Assembly: GCA_028583405.1 (NCBI GenBank)
Contig: JAPTMU010000093.1
Span: forward strand, 553,000-616,999
DNA: 64,000 nucleotides
DNA from: Pogonophryne albipinna
Lineage: Eukaryota; Chordata; Actinopteri; Perciformes; Artedidraconidae
Direction: 5' to 3'
Shown here: positions 10,553 through 23,568 of the stretch, one piece after another
Position numbering within the stretch: the first letter of the stretch is position 1
How the letters are laid out: the number at the start of each line of letters is the position of its first letter
Translations under genes and position numbers: made by a program
Notes under the pieces: model-generated
Told to the model about the DNA's origin: nothing
The model's input: the letters and a program-made list of their open reading frames with translations, nothing else
Databases searched by the model: none

Positions 10553-13500
10553 TGAACATCAGCAGGAGGAGGGACTCTTTAAAGTAGAGACACTACATAC
10601 TGATATACACCTGAACATCAGCAGGAGAGGACTCTTTAAAGTAGAGACACTACATACTGATATACACCTGAACATCAGCAGGAGAGGACTCTTTAAAGTA
10701 GAGACACTACATACTGATACACACCTGAACATCAGCAGGAGAGGACTCTTTAAAGTAGAGACACTACATACTGATATACACCTGAACATCAGCAGGAGAG
10801 GACTCTTTAAAGTAGAGACACTACATACTGATATACACCTGAACATCAGCAGGAGAGGACTCTTTAAAGTAGAGACACTACATACTGATATACACCTGAA
10901 CATCAGCAGGAGAGGACTCTTTAAAGTAGAGACACTACATACTGATATACACCTGAACATCAGCAGGAGAGGACTCTTTAAAGTAGAGACACTACATACT
11001 GATATACACCTGAACATCAGCAGGAGAGGACTCTTTAAAGTAGAGACACTACATACTGATATACACCTGAACATCAGCAGGAGAGGACTCTTTAAAGTAG
11101 AGACACTACATACTGATATACACCTGAACATCAGCAGGAGAGGACTCTTTAAAGTAGAGACACTACATACTGATATACACCTGAACATCAGCAGGAGAGG
11201 ACTCTTTAAAGTAGAGACACTACATACTGATATACACCTGAACATCAGCAGGAGAGGACTCTTTAAAGTAGAGACACTACATACTGATATACACCTGAAC
11301 ATCAGCAGGAGAGGACTCTTTAAAGTAGAGACACTACATACTGATATACACCTGAACATCAGCAGGAGAGGACTCTTTAAAGTAGAGACACTACATACTG
11401 ATATACACCTGAACATCAGCAGGAGAGGACTCTTTAAAGTAGAGACACTACATACTGATACACACCTGAACATCAGCAGGAGAGGACTCTTTAAAGTAGA
11501 GACACTACATACTGATATACACCTGAACATCAGCAGGAGAGGACTCTTTAAAGTAGAGACACTACATACTGATATACACCTGAACATCAGCAGGAGAGGA
11601 CTCTTTAAAGTAGAGACACTACATACTGATATACACCTGAACATCAGCAGGAGAGGACTCTTTAAAGTAGAGACACTACATACTGATATACACCTGAACA
11701 TCAGCAGGAGAGGACTCTTTAAAGTAGAGACACTACATACTGATACACACCTGAACATCAGCAGGAGAGGACTCTTTAAAGTAGAGACACTACATACTGA
11801 TATACACCTGAACATCAGCAGGAGAGGACTCTTTAAAGTAGAGACACTACATACTGATATACACCTGAACATCAGCAGGAGAGGACTCTTTAAAGTAGAG
11901 ACACTACATACTGATATACACCTGAACATCAGCAGGAGAGGACTCTTTAAAGTAGAGACACTACATACTGATATACACCTGAACATCAGCAGGAGAGGAC
12001 TCTTTAAAGTAGAGACACTACATACTGATATACACCTGAACATCAGCAGGAGAGGACTCTTTAAAGTAGAGACACTACATACTGATATACACCTGAACAT
12101 CAGCAGGAGAGGACTCTTTAAAGTAGAGACACTACATACTGATATACACCTGAACATCAGCAGGAGAGGACTCTTTAAAGTAGAGACACTACATACTGAT
12201 ACACACCTGAACATCAGCGGGAGAGGACTCTTTAAAGTAGAGACACTACATACTGATACACCTGAACATCAGCAGGAGAGGACTCTTTAAAGTAGAGACA
12301 CTACATACTGATATACACCTGAACATCAGCAGGAGAGGACTCTTTAAAGTAGAGACACTACATACTGATACACCTGAACATCAGCAGGAGAGGACTCTTT
12401 AAAGTAGAGACACTACATACTGATACACACCTGAACATCAGCAGGAGAGGACTCTTTAAAGTAGAGACACTACATACTGATTACACTGAACATCAGCAGG
12501 AGAGGACTCTTTAAAGCAGAGACACTACATACTGATATACACCTGGACATCAGCAGGAGAGGACTCTTTAAAGTAGAGACACTACATACTGATATACACC
12601 TGGACATCAGCAGAAGGACTCTTTAAAGTAGAGACTCTACATACTGATATACACCTGACATCAGCAGGAGAGGACTCTTTAAAGTAGAGACACTCATACT
12701 GATATACACCTGAACATCAGCAGGAGAGGACTCTTTAAAGTAGAGATACTATACTGATATACACCTGAACATCAGCAGGAGAGGACTCTTTAAAGTAGAG
12801 ACACTACATACTGATATACACCTGAACATCAGCAGGGGGACTCTTTAAAGTAGAGACACTACATACTGATATACACTGAACATCAGCAGGGGGGACTCTT
12901 TAAAGTAGAGACACTACATACTGATATACACCTGAACATCAGCAGGAGAGGACTCTTTAAAGTAGAGACACTACATACTGATAACACCTGAACATCAGCA
13001 GGAGAGGACTCTTTAAAGTAGAGACACTACATACTGATAAACACCTGAACATCAGCAGGAGAGGACTCTTTAAAGTAGAGACACTACATACTGATATACA
13101 CCTGAACATCAGCAGGAGAGGACTCTTTAAAGTAGAGACACTACATACTGATATACACCTGAACATCAGCAGGAGAGGACTCTTTAAAGTAGAGACACTA
13201 CATACTGATATACACCTGAACATCAGCAGGAGAGGACTCTTTAAAGTAGAGACACTACATACTGATAAACACCTGAACATCAGCAGGAGAGGACTCTTTA
13301 AAGTAGAGACACTATATACTGATACACCTGAACATCAGCAGGAGAGGACTCTTTAAAGTAGAGACACTACATACTGATAAACACCTGAACATCAGCAGGA
13401 GAGGACTCTTTAAAGTAGAGGCAATACATACTGATATACACCTGAACATCAGCAGGAGAGGACTCTTTAAAGTAGAGACACTACATACTGATAACACCTG

Positions 13501-13941
13501 AACATCAGCAGGAGAGGACTCTTTAAAGTAGAGACACTATATACTGATATACACCTGAACATCAGCAGGAGAGGACTCTTTAAAGTAGAGACACTACATA
13601 CTGATATACACCTGAACATCAGCAGGAGAGGACTCTTTAAAGTAGAGACACTACATACTGATAACACCTGAACATCAGCAGGAGAGGACTCTTTAAAGTA
13701 GAGACACTACATACTGATATACACCTGAACATCAGCAGGAGAGGACTCTTTAAAGTAGAGACACTACATACTGATAAACACCTGAACATCAGCAGGAGAG
13801 GACTCTTTAAAGTAGAGACACTATATACTGATATACACCTGAACATCAGCAGGAGAGGACTCTTTAAAGTAGAGACACTACATACTGATATACACCTGAA
13901 CATCAGCAGGAGAGGACTCTTTAAAGTAGAGGCAATACATA
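10551..13941. repeat. 57-bp minisatellite, array 1
   Basis: About 59 head-to-tail units. Each has GGACTCTTTAAAGTAGAGAC, ACTACATACTGATATACACC and TGAACATCAGCAGGAGA (57 bp in all). The first 1.7 kb is almost free of indels; later units carry small deletions and variants (GATAAACACC, GATAACACC, ACTATATAC, GGCAATAC). As 57 is divisible by three, long frames stay open on both strands; they are not genes. The array stops inside a unit where a transposon inserted. Confidence 0.97.
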
Positions 13942-14305
13942 TAGGCCATAAGGTGAACCCTGTTATCGTTTCATCCCGCTCCACAGAAGTGGAACTACAT
14001 AATCTTTAGTTCATAAAAAAGAACGAGTCATGCTTATCCACCAAAAAAAGTTTGTCGCTAAAATTCCTGTCAATTCTTCTAGGCACGTAATTATTGGCTG
14101 AACTAGTCCCTTCAAAGCGTAATAATATCTTGGTCAAAAGTAGTGCCACGGTTCGTCACGTGATCGTGCTACACCAATTGGGTAGCTGCATATTGTCAAC
14201 AGAAGTGAAAGATGGCCGCCTACATGGTTACGCTAAACCAGACCAAATGGATTCTAAACAGTGCTGTATGCTTATTTTATGTCATGTTTTGTCATATGTC
14301 TTAAT

Positions 14306-14863
14306 TAGGGCTGTCAAGTTAACGCGTTAATAACGCGTTAACGCAAAAAAAATTAACGCCACTAATTATTTTAACGCGATTAACGCATGTGTATTTTTTT
14401 TTCTCCCTCGGCCGCCCCGTAGTTTCAGAGCGCATCGAGTTTAAAATACCATCTACAAGCTGATAATGACAGCCCCGCTCCTGCCGTCCGCTTGTGGCAG
14501 ACCACACTTCCACGCTCACCGGCAGGCACTGGCTGGCCATCGGGAGGACCGGGAGGGTGTGTGTATGTGTGGCCCGAGCGAGCGAGAGAGAGACCTTACG
14601 TGCATTGTTGTTGTTAGCATCTGGTGCTAGCTAGCTGCGCTAACGGATATAAGGAGCTGTTTAAATGAAAACAGAGGAGTGACATTTCGCCACAACTGCG
14701 CCGAGCACTTGACTTTATGCAGGAAGCCAGACAGTGGAACATTGTACGAGAAGTCAGCACACTCAGCACGGATAGTGCGCAACATGATTGCAGCGTCCAG
14801 GCAGCTCCCGTTCGAGCATATGCCTTGAGTTGCACATAGCTCCAACGATCCAACACACACACA

Positions 14864-14931
<68 letters not shown>

Positions 14932-14940
14932 CCACACACA

Positions 14941-15038
<98 letters not shown>

Positions 15039-15437
15039 CAGTGTGTAATGCTTGCAATAGAATCAACAGGAAATTGAGACATCTAGAAAGAGTTGTGGTG
15101 TATCTGCCTCTGCCATCATGGATGGAAGACTTTTTCCACACAGTAGTGTATTATTGTATGAGAGGTTGAATTGAGGCGAATATTTGTAATGTTCAGAGGT
15201 TGTTGCGTTTAATATTCATGAGAATATTTGTCATTGTTCAAATGATAATAAACATTAGCATAAAGCATATTTGTCCACTCATATGTTGATATGAGTATTA
15301 AAAACTTGAAAAATATTCCTCTCAGGTACATTTAGAACAGATCAAAAATGTGCGATTAATTTGCGATTAATCGCGATTAACTATGGACAATCATGCGATT
15401 AATCGCGATTAAATATTTTAATCGACTGACAGCCCTA
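14306..15437. mobile_element. hAT non-autonomous element with perfect 8-bp target duplication
   Basis: The termini TAGGGCTGTCA and TGACAGCCCTA are inverted, and GTCTTAAT flanks both ends (14,298-14,305 and 15,438-15,445). The subterminal repeats are AACGCGTTAA on the left and GCGATTAATCGCGATTAA on the right, typical of a vertebrate hAT family. The 1,132-bp element contains a (CA)n run at 14,853-15,036 and no intact transposase. It lies in the left arm of the larger transposon, so it is younger. Confidence 0.9.
14853..15036. repeat. (CA)n microsatellite inside the hAT element
   Basis: About 180 bp of CA with periodic CCA interruptions. The Cys/Val and His/Thr frames here are artefacts. Confidence 0.95.
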
Positions 15438-15488
15438 GTCTTAATACATCACTAAGTCCGAGGTATTTGCGTTATATACGCGGTATTT

Positions 15489-16061
15489 GTGAGAGGTAAA
15501 AGAAAGTCATTTGCTGTTGCATGTGAGAAAGATGACTACCGTAAGGCTTTTAGAAGTTTAGGTACTAACTTTAACTTGGAGCAATCAACATTTGCACTTC
15601 TTTGCCGGTATGTATGTCACCTATATGATCAGCCAGCAGCCGAAAATGTAAATGATGCTAGGTACAAGGCTTTCTGTATGGCATCATCGGCCTTGCCAGA
15701 ATGAAGCATTCCCCCTACTCCTGATGCCCTCCATCAGCACTGCAAAAGGGCAAATTACCAGGCAGCAATAATGAGGTCCTGTCTCAAAAGAGAAATAAAT
15801 GCTCCATCACCTGCTGGATATGGTTGGGAAATAGAGGATGGGAACTTACACGTCACCTGGATGACAAGAAATCCTGCCCCTGACAGTGTGTTGAATGTGA
15901 TGCACTGCAGCTGCAAAGAGTCTGCCTGTGAGAAAGGCAGATGTTCATGCTTCTCTGCAGGACTCTGTTGCACAGACTTATGTCGTTGCTCAAATTGTGC
16001 AAATAAAAAAGAAACAGAGGAAGAGAACGATGACTGCCCTGACACTGACAGTGAGGAATAG
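15489..16061 (+). pseudogene. Transposon ORF remnant with CXC (tesmin/TSO1-type) cysteine domain
   Basis: A single frame of 190 codons broken by one TGA at 15,702-15,704. The first part reads YRKAFRSLGTNFNLEQSTF and ARYKAFCMASSALPE; the second TPDALHQHCKRANYQAAI, GYGWEIEDGNLHVTWM, then the cysteine block CSCKESACEKGRCSC followed by CCTDLCRCSNC, and an acidic tail ending DTDSEE. The spacing C-x-C-x4-C-x4-C-x-C-x6-C-x3-C-x-C-x2-C matches the zinc-binding CXC motif of tesmin/TSO1 proteins. I recall similar C-termini in repeated uncharacterised fish and invertebrate proteins, which fits a mobile-element protein. Upstream domains are missing (the inverted arm begins right before), so this is an internally deleted copy. 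No catalytic domain is seen. Confidence 0.65.
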
Positions 16062-16926
16062 GAGTGTCCTTATTCTGTTTTGTACTGTTTTCTATGTCAT
16101 ACCTTTTATATTTGTAATAAATCTCGTTTTTATGGTTCATCAGTGTTGTTTTCATTTGTGGAGGGATGAATGAGTAAAAAATTAATCAATGGACATTGGT
16201 ATAAGTACTGCATTTTATTGATCTAAATTACTTAACGTAACAAGTTAACCTTCTTCTTGGACGCAGCTATGTATGAAATCAAGTCATGTTTATTTTAAGA
16301 GTGCATTTAACGTGTACAGGGTAACAATAACAACAGACAGACAAAAAGTCCTCAGTCTAATGGAATAATCCACGAGCTCAGCCAATGAACCTAGCGATGC
16401 GAACATGGTAGTCCAGCAATGTTGTTGTAGCTGGAGTTGGCTGATAAACGCTGCTAGCCAATGTTGATTCGATGGTCAACTCTGTTCCCAGATAGTAAAA
16501 CCTCTCACAAATACCGCGTATATAACGCAAATACCTCGGACTTAGTGATGTATTAAGACATATGACAAAACATGACATAAAACAAGCATACAGCACTGTT
16601 TAGAATCCATTTGGTCTGGTTTAGCGTAACCATGTAGGCGGCCATCTTTCACTTCTGTTGACAATATGCAGCTACCCAATTGGTGTAGCACGATCACGTG
16701 ACGAACCGTGGCACTACTTTTGACCAAGATATTATTACGCTTTGAAGGGACTAGTTCAGCCAATAATTACGTGCCTAGAAGAATTGACAGGAATTTTAGC
16801 GACAAACTTTTTTTTGGTGGATAAGCATGACTCGTTCTTTTTTATGAACTAAAGATTGTGTAGTTCCACTTCTGTGGAGCGGGATTTCTTTTCTAAAGGA
16901 CTTTTCGAGGTTCACCTTGCGGCCTA

Positions 16927-19900
16927 ATACTGATATACACCTGGACATCAGCAGGAGAGGACTGTTTAAAGTAGAGACACTACATACTGATATACACCTG
17001 GACATCAGCAGGAGAGGACTGTTTAAAGTAGAGACACTACATACTGATATACACGTGGACATCAGCAGGAGAGGACTGTTTAAAGTAGAGACACTACATA
17101 CTGATATACACCTGGACATCAGCAGGAGAGGACTGTTTAAAGTAGAGACACTACATACTGATATACACCTGGACATCAGCAGGAGAGGACTGTTTAAAGT
17201 AGAGACACTACATACTGATATACACCTGACATCAGCAGGAGAGGACTGTTTAAAGTAGAGACACTACATACTGATATACACCTGGACATCAGCAGGAGAG
17301 GACTGTTTAAAGTAGAGACACTACATACTGATATACACCTGGACATCAGCAGGAGAGGACTCTTTAAAGTAGAGACACTACATACTGATAAACACCTGAC
17401 ATCAGCAGGAGAGGACTGTTTAAAGTAGAGACACTACATACTGATATACACCTGGACATCAGCAGGAGAGGACTGTTTAAAGTAGAGACACTACATACTG
17501 ATATACACCTGGACATCAGCAGGAGAGGACTGTTTAAAGTAGAGACACTACATACTGATATACACCTGAACATCAGCAGGAGAGGACTCTTTAAAGTAGA
17601 GACACTACATACTGATATACACCTGGACATCAGCAGGAGAGGACTCTTTAAAGTAGAGACACTACATACTGATATACACCTGAACATCAGCAGGAGAGGA
17701 CTCTTTAAAGTAGAGACACTACATACTGATATACACCTGACATCAGCAGGAGAGGACTCTTTAAAGTAGAGACACTACATACTGATATACACCTGGACAT
17801 CAGCAGGAGAGGACTCTTTAAAGTAGAGACACTACGTACTGATATACACCTGAACATCAGCAGGAGAGGACTTTAAAGTAGAGACACTACATACTGATAT
17901 ACACCTGGACATCAGCAGGAGAGGACTGTTTAAAGTAGAGACACTACATACTGATATACACCTGAACATCAGCAGGAGAGGACTCTTTAAAGTAGAGACA
18001 CTACATACTGATATACACCTGGACATCAGCAGGAGAGGACTGTTTAAAGTAGAGACACTACATACTGATATACACCTGAACATCAGCAGGAGAGGACTCT
18101 TTAAAGTAGAGACACTACATACTGATATACACCTGGACATCAGCAGGAGAGGACTCTTTAAAGTAGAGACACTACGTACTGATATACACCTGAACATCAG
18201 CAGGAGAGGACTTTAAAGTAGAGACACTACATACTGATACACGTGAACATCAGCAGGAGAGGACTGTTTAAAGTAGAGACACTACATACTGATATACACC
18301 TGACATCAGCAGGAGAGGACTGTTTAAAGTAGAGACACTACATACTGATATACACCTGACATCAGCAGGAGAGGACTGTTTAAAGTAGAGACACTACATA
18401 CTGATATACACCTGAACATCAGCAGGAGAGGACTGTTTAAAGTAGAGACACTACATACTGATAACACCTGGACATCAGCAGGAGAGGACTGTTTAAAGTA
18501 GAGACACTACATACTGATATACACCTGGACATCAGCAGGAGAGGACTCTTTAAAGTAGAGACACTACATACTGATAACACCTGAACATCAGCAGGAGAGG
18601 ACTGTTTAAAGTAGAGACACTACATACTGATATACACCTGAACATCAGCAGGAGAGGACTGTTTAAAGTAGAGGCACTACATACTGATATACACCTGAAC
18701 ATCAGCAGGAGAGGACTGTTTAAAGTAGAGACACTACATACTGATAACACCTGAACATCAGCAGGAGAGGACTCTTTAAAGTAGAGACACTACATACTGA
18801 TATACACCTGGACATCAGCAGGAGAGGACTCTTTAAAGTAGAGACACTACATACTGATAACACCTGAACATCAGCAGGAGAGGACTCTTTAAAGTAGAGA
18901 CACTACATACTGATATACACCTGAACATCAGCAGGAGAGGACTTTAAAGTAGAGACACTACATACTGATATACACCTGGACATCAGCAGGAGAGGACTCT
19001 TTAAAGTAGAGACACTACGTACTGATATACACCTGAACATCAGCAGGAGAGGACTGTTTAAAGTAGAGACACTACATACTGATATACACCTGACATCAGC
19101 AGGAGAGGACTGTTTAAAGTAGAGACACTACATACTGATATACACCTGAACATCAGCAGGAGAGGACTCTTTAAAGTAGAGACACTACATACTGATATAC
19201 ACCTGACATCAGCAGGAGAGGACTGTTTAAAGTAGAGACACTACATACTGATAACACCTGAACATCAGCAGGAGAGGACTCTTTAAAGTAGAGACACTAC
19301 ATACTGATAAACACCTGACATCAGCAGGAGAGGACTCTTTAAAGTAGAGACACTACATACTGATATACACCTGACATCAGCAGGAGAGGACTCTTTAAAG
19401 TAGAGACACTACATACTGATAACACCTGACATCAGCAGGAGAGGACTCTTTAAAGTAGAGACACTATATACTGATATACACCTGAACATCAGCAGGAGAG
19501 GACTCTTTAAAGTAGAGACACTACATACTGATAACACCTGAACATCAGCAGGAGAGGACTCTTTAAAGTAGAGGCAATACATACTGATATACACCTGACA
19601 TCAGCAGGAGAGGACTGTTTAAAGTAGAGACACTACATACTGATAACACCTGAACATCAGCAGGAGAGGACTCTTTAAAGTAGAGACACTACATACTGAT
19701 ATACACCTGAACATCAGCAGGAGAGGACTCTTTAAAGTAGAGGCAATACATACTGATATACACCTGAACATTAGCAGGAGAGGACTCTTTAAAGTAGAGA
19801 CACTACATACTGATAACACCTGAACATCAGCAGGAGAGGACTCTTTAAAGTAGAGACACTACATACTGATACACCTGAACATCAGCAGGAGAGGACTCTT

Positions 19901-22900
19901 TAAAGTAGAGGCACTACATACTGATAAACACCTGAACATCAGCAGGAGAGGACTGTTTAAAGTAGAGACACTACATACTGATATACACCTGACATCAGCA
20001 GGAGAGGACTGTTTAAAGTAGAGACACTACATACTGATATACACCTGACATCAGCAGGAGAGGACTGTTTAAAGTAGAGACACTACATACTGATATACAC
20101 CTGTGGACATCAGCAGGAGAGGACTGTTTAAAGTAGAGACACTACATACTGATAACACCTGGACATCAGCAGGAGAGGACTCTTTAAAGTAGAGACACTA
20201 CATACTGATATACACCTGACATCAGCAGGAGAGGACTCTTTAAAGTAGAGACACTACATACTGATATACACCTGAACATCAGCAGGAGAGGACTGTTTAA
20301 AGTAGAGACACTACATACTGATATACACCTGGACATCAGCAGGAGAGGACTGTTTAAAGTAGAGACACTACATACTGATATACACCTGGACATCAGCAGG
20401 AGAGGACTCTTTAAAGTAGAGACACTACATACTGATAACACCTGGACATCAGCAGGAGAGGACTGTTTAAAGTAGAGACACTACATACTGATATACACCT
20501 GGACATCAGCAGGAGAGGACTGTTTAAAGTAGAGACACTACATACTGATATACACCTGGACATCAGCAGGAGAGGACTGTTTAAAGTAGAGACACTACAT
20601 ACTGATATACACCTGAACATCAGCAGGAGAGGACTCTTTAAAGTAGAGACACTACATACTGATATACACCTGAACATCAGCAGGAGAGGACTCTTTAAAG
20701 TAGAGACACTACATACTGATATACACCTGAACATCAGCAGGAGAGGACTCTTTAAAGTAGAGACACTACATACTGATATACACCTGAACATCAGCAGGAG
20801 AGGACTCTTTAAAGTAGAGACACTACATACTGATATACACCTGAACATCAGCAGGAGAGGACTCTTTAAAGTAGAGACACTACATACTGATATACACCTG
20901 AACATCAGCAGGAGAGGACTCTTTAAAGTAGAGACACTACATACTGATATACACCTGAACATCAGCAGGAGAGGACTCTTTAAAGTAGAGACACTACATA
21001 CTGATATACACCTGAACATCAGCAGGAGAGGACTCTTTAAAGTAGAGACACTACATACTGATATACACCTGACATCAGCAGGAGAGGACTCTTTAAAGTA
21101 GAGACACTACATACTGATATACACCTGAACATCAGCAGGAGAGGACTCTTTAAAGTAGAGACTACATACTGATAAACACCTGAACATCAGCAGGAGAGGA
21201 CTCTTTAAAGTAGAGACACTACATACTGATATACACCTGAATCAGCAGGAGAGGACTCTTTAAAGTAGAGACACTACATACTGATAACACCTGAACATCA
21301 GCAGGAGAGGACTCTTTAAAGTAGAGACACTATATACTGATATACACCTGAACACAGCAGGAGAGGACTCTTTAAAGTAGAGACACTACATACTGATAAA
21401 CACCTGAACATCAGCAGGAGAGGACTCTTTAAAGTAGAGGCAATACATACTGATATACACCTGACATCAGCAGGAGAGGACTCTTTAAAGTAGAGGCACT
21501 ACATACTGATATACACCTGAACATCAGCAGGAGAGGACTCTTTAAAGTAGAGACACTACATACTGATATACACCTGAACATCAGCAGGAGAGGACTCTTT
21601 AAAGTAGAGACAATACATACTGATATACACCTGAACATCAGCAGGAGAGGACTCTTTAAAGTAGAGACACACATACTGATAACACCTGAACATCAGCAGG
21701 AGAGGACTCTTTAAAGTAGAGACACTACATACTGATATACACCTGAACATCAGCAGGAGAGGACTCTTTAAAGTAGAGACACTACATACTGATAACACCT
21801 GAACATCAGCAGGAGAGGACTGTTTAAAGTAGAGACACTACATACTGATATACACTGACATCAGCAGGAGAGGACTCTTTAAAGTAGAGACACTACATAC
21901 TGATATACACCTGACATCAGCAGGAGAGGACTCTTTAAAGTAGAGACACTACATACTGATATACACCTGAACATCAGCAGGAGAGGACTCTTTAAAGTAG
22001 AGACACTACATACTGATATACACCTGAACATCAGCAGGAGAGGACTGTTTAAAGTAGAGACACTACATACTGATATACACCTGAACATCAGCAGGAGAGG
22101 ACTCTTTAAAGTAGAGACACTACATACTGATATACACCTGAACATCAGCAGGAGAGGACTCTTTAAAGTAGAGACACTACATACTGATAAACACCTGAAC
22201 ATCAGCAGGAGAGGACTGTTTAAAGTAGAGACACTACATACTGATATACACCTGGACATCAGCAGGAGAGGACTGTTTAAAGTAGAGACACTACATACTG
22301 ATATACACCTGGACATCAGCAGGAGAGGACTGTTTAAAGTAGAGACACTACATACTGATATACACCTGGACATCAGCAGGAGAGGACTGTTTAAAGTAGA
22401 GACACTACATACTGATATACACCTGGACATCAGCAGGAGAGGACTGTTTAAAGTAGAGACACTACATACTGATATACACCTGGACATCAGCAGGAGAGGA
22501 CTGTTTAAAGTAGAGACACTACATACTGATATACACCTGAACATCAGCAGGAGAGGACTCTTTAAAGTAGAGACACTACATACTGATAAAACACCTGAAC
22601 ATCAGCAGGAGAGGACTCTTTAAAGTAGAGACACTACATACTGATATACACCTGAACATCAGCAGGAGAGGACTCTTTAAAGTAGAGACACTACATACTG
22701 ATAAACACCTGAACATCAGCAGGAGAGGACTCTTTAAAGTAGAGACACTATATACTGATATACACCTGAACATCAGCAGGAGAGGACTCTTTAAAGTAGA
22801 GACACTACATACTGATAAACACCTGAACATCAGCAGGAGAGGACTCTTTAAAGTAGAGGCAATACATACTGATATACACCTGGACATCAGCAGGAGAGGA

Positions 22901-23568
22901 CTGTTTAAAGTAGAGACACTACATACTGATATACACCTGAACATCAGCAGGAGAGGACTCTTTAAAGTAGAGACACTACATACTGATATACACCTGAACA
23001 TCAGCAGGAGAGGACTCTTTAAAGTAGAGGCAATACATACTGATATACACCTGAACATTAGCAGGAGAGGACTCTTTAAAGTAGAGACACTACATACTGA
23101 TAAACACCTGAACATTAGCAGGAGAGGACTCTTTAAAGTAGAGACACTACATACTGATATACACCTGAACATCAGCAGGAGAGGACTCTTTAAAGTAGAG
23201 ACACTACATACTGATAAACACCTGAACATCAGCAGGAGAGGACTGTTTAAAGTAGAGACACTACATACTGATATACACCTGGACATCAGCAGGAGAGGAC
23301 TGTTTAAAGTAGAGACACTACATACGATATACACCTGGACATCAGCAGGAGAGGACTGTTTAAAGTAGAGACACTACATACTGATATACACCTGGACATC
23401 AGCAGAGAGGACTGTTTAAAGTAGAGACACTACATACTGATATACACCTGGACATCAGCAGGAGAGGACTGTTTAAAGTAGAGACACTACATACTGATAT
23501 ACACCTGGACATCAGCAGGAGAGGACTGTTAAAGTAGAGACACTACATACTGATATACACCTGAACAT
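16927..23568. repeat. 57-bp minisatellite, array 2
   Basis: About 117 more units of the same repeat, continuing the unit interrupted by the transposon. Two unit classes alternate in blocks: GGACTGTTTAAAG with CCTGGACATC, and GGACTCTTTAAAG with CCTGAACATC. 56-bp (GATAACACC) and other deletion variants are common, so frames are short. The block 20,590-21,060 is a homogeneous run of the second class. The array runs into the N gap, so its true length is unknown. Confidence 0.97.

Larger units (their letters stand above)
13942..16926 (+). mobile_element. 2,985-bp DNA transposon with long terminal inverted repeats
   Basis: Inserted in one 57-bp unit with a 3-bp target duplication (ATA at 13,939-13,941 and 16,927-16,929). 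The termini are TAGGCC...GGCCTA. The inverted arms are about 420 bp: left 13,942-14,305 plus 15,446-15,497 (split by a younger hAT insertion), right 16,500-16,926; CATTTGGTCTGG, ACGAACCGTGGCAC and CGCGTATATAACGC occur in both in opposite orientation. The inside holds a broken ORF with a CXC domain (15,489-16,061) and then AT-rich DNA to 16,499. The superfamily is unclear; a 3-bp duplication would fit PIF/Harbinger or CACTA, but I see no transposase. Confidence 0.85.

Noticed and set aside
10500..12290. A 596-codon plus-strand frame (and a 551-codon minus-strand frame) over the 57-bp array
   Set aside because: The 57-bp unit is a multiple of three and lacks stops in these frames, so both strands stay open by arithmetic. 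There is no splice or promoter context, and other parts of the same array break the frame freely with 1-bp indels, so no coding constraint is visible.
14094..16763. Two copies of a 73-78 codon frame (MAELVPSKRNN) on opposite strands
   Set aside because: They are the two inverted arms of the transposon at 13,942-16,926. No coding evidence other than being open, and the C-terminal extension of one runs into the hAT insertion.
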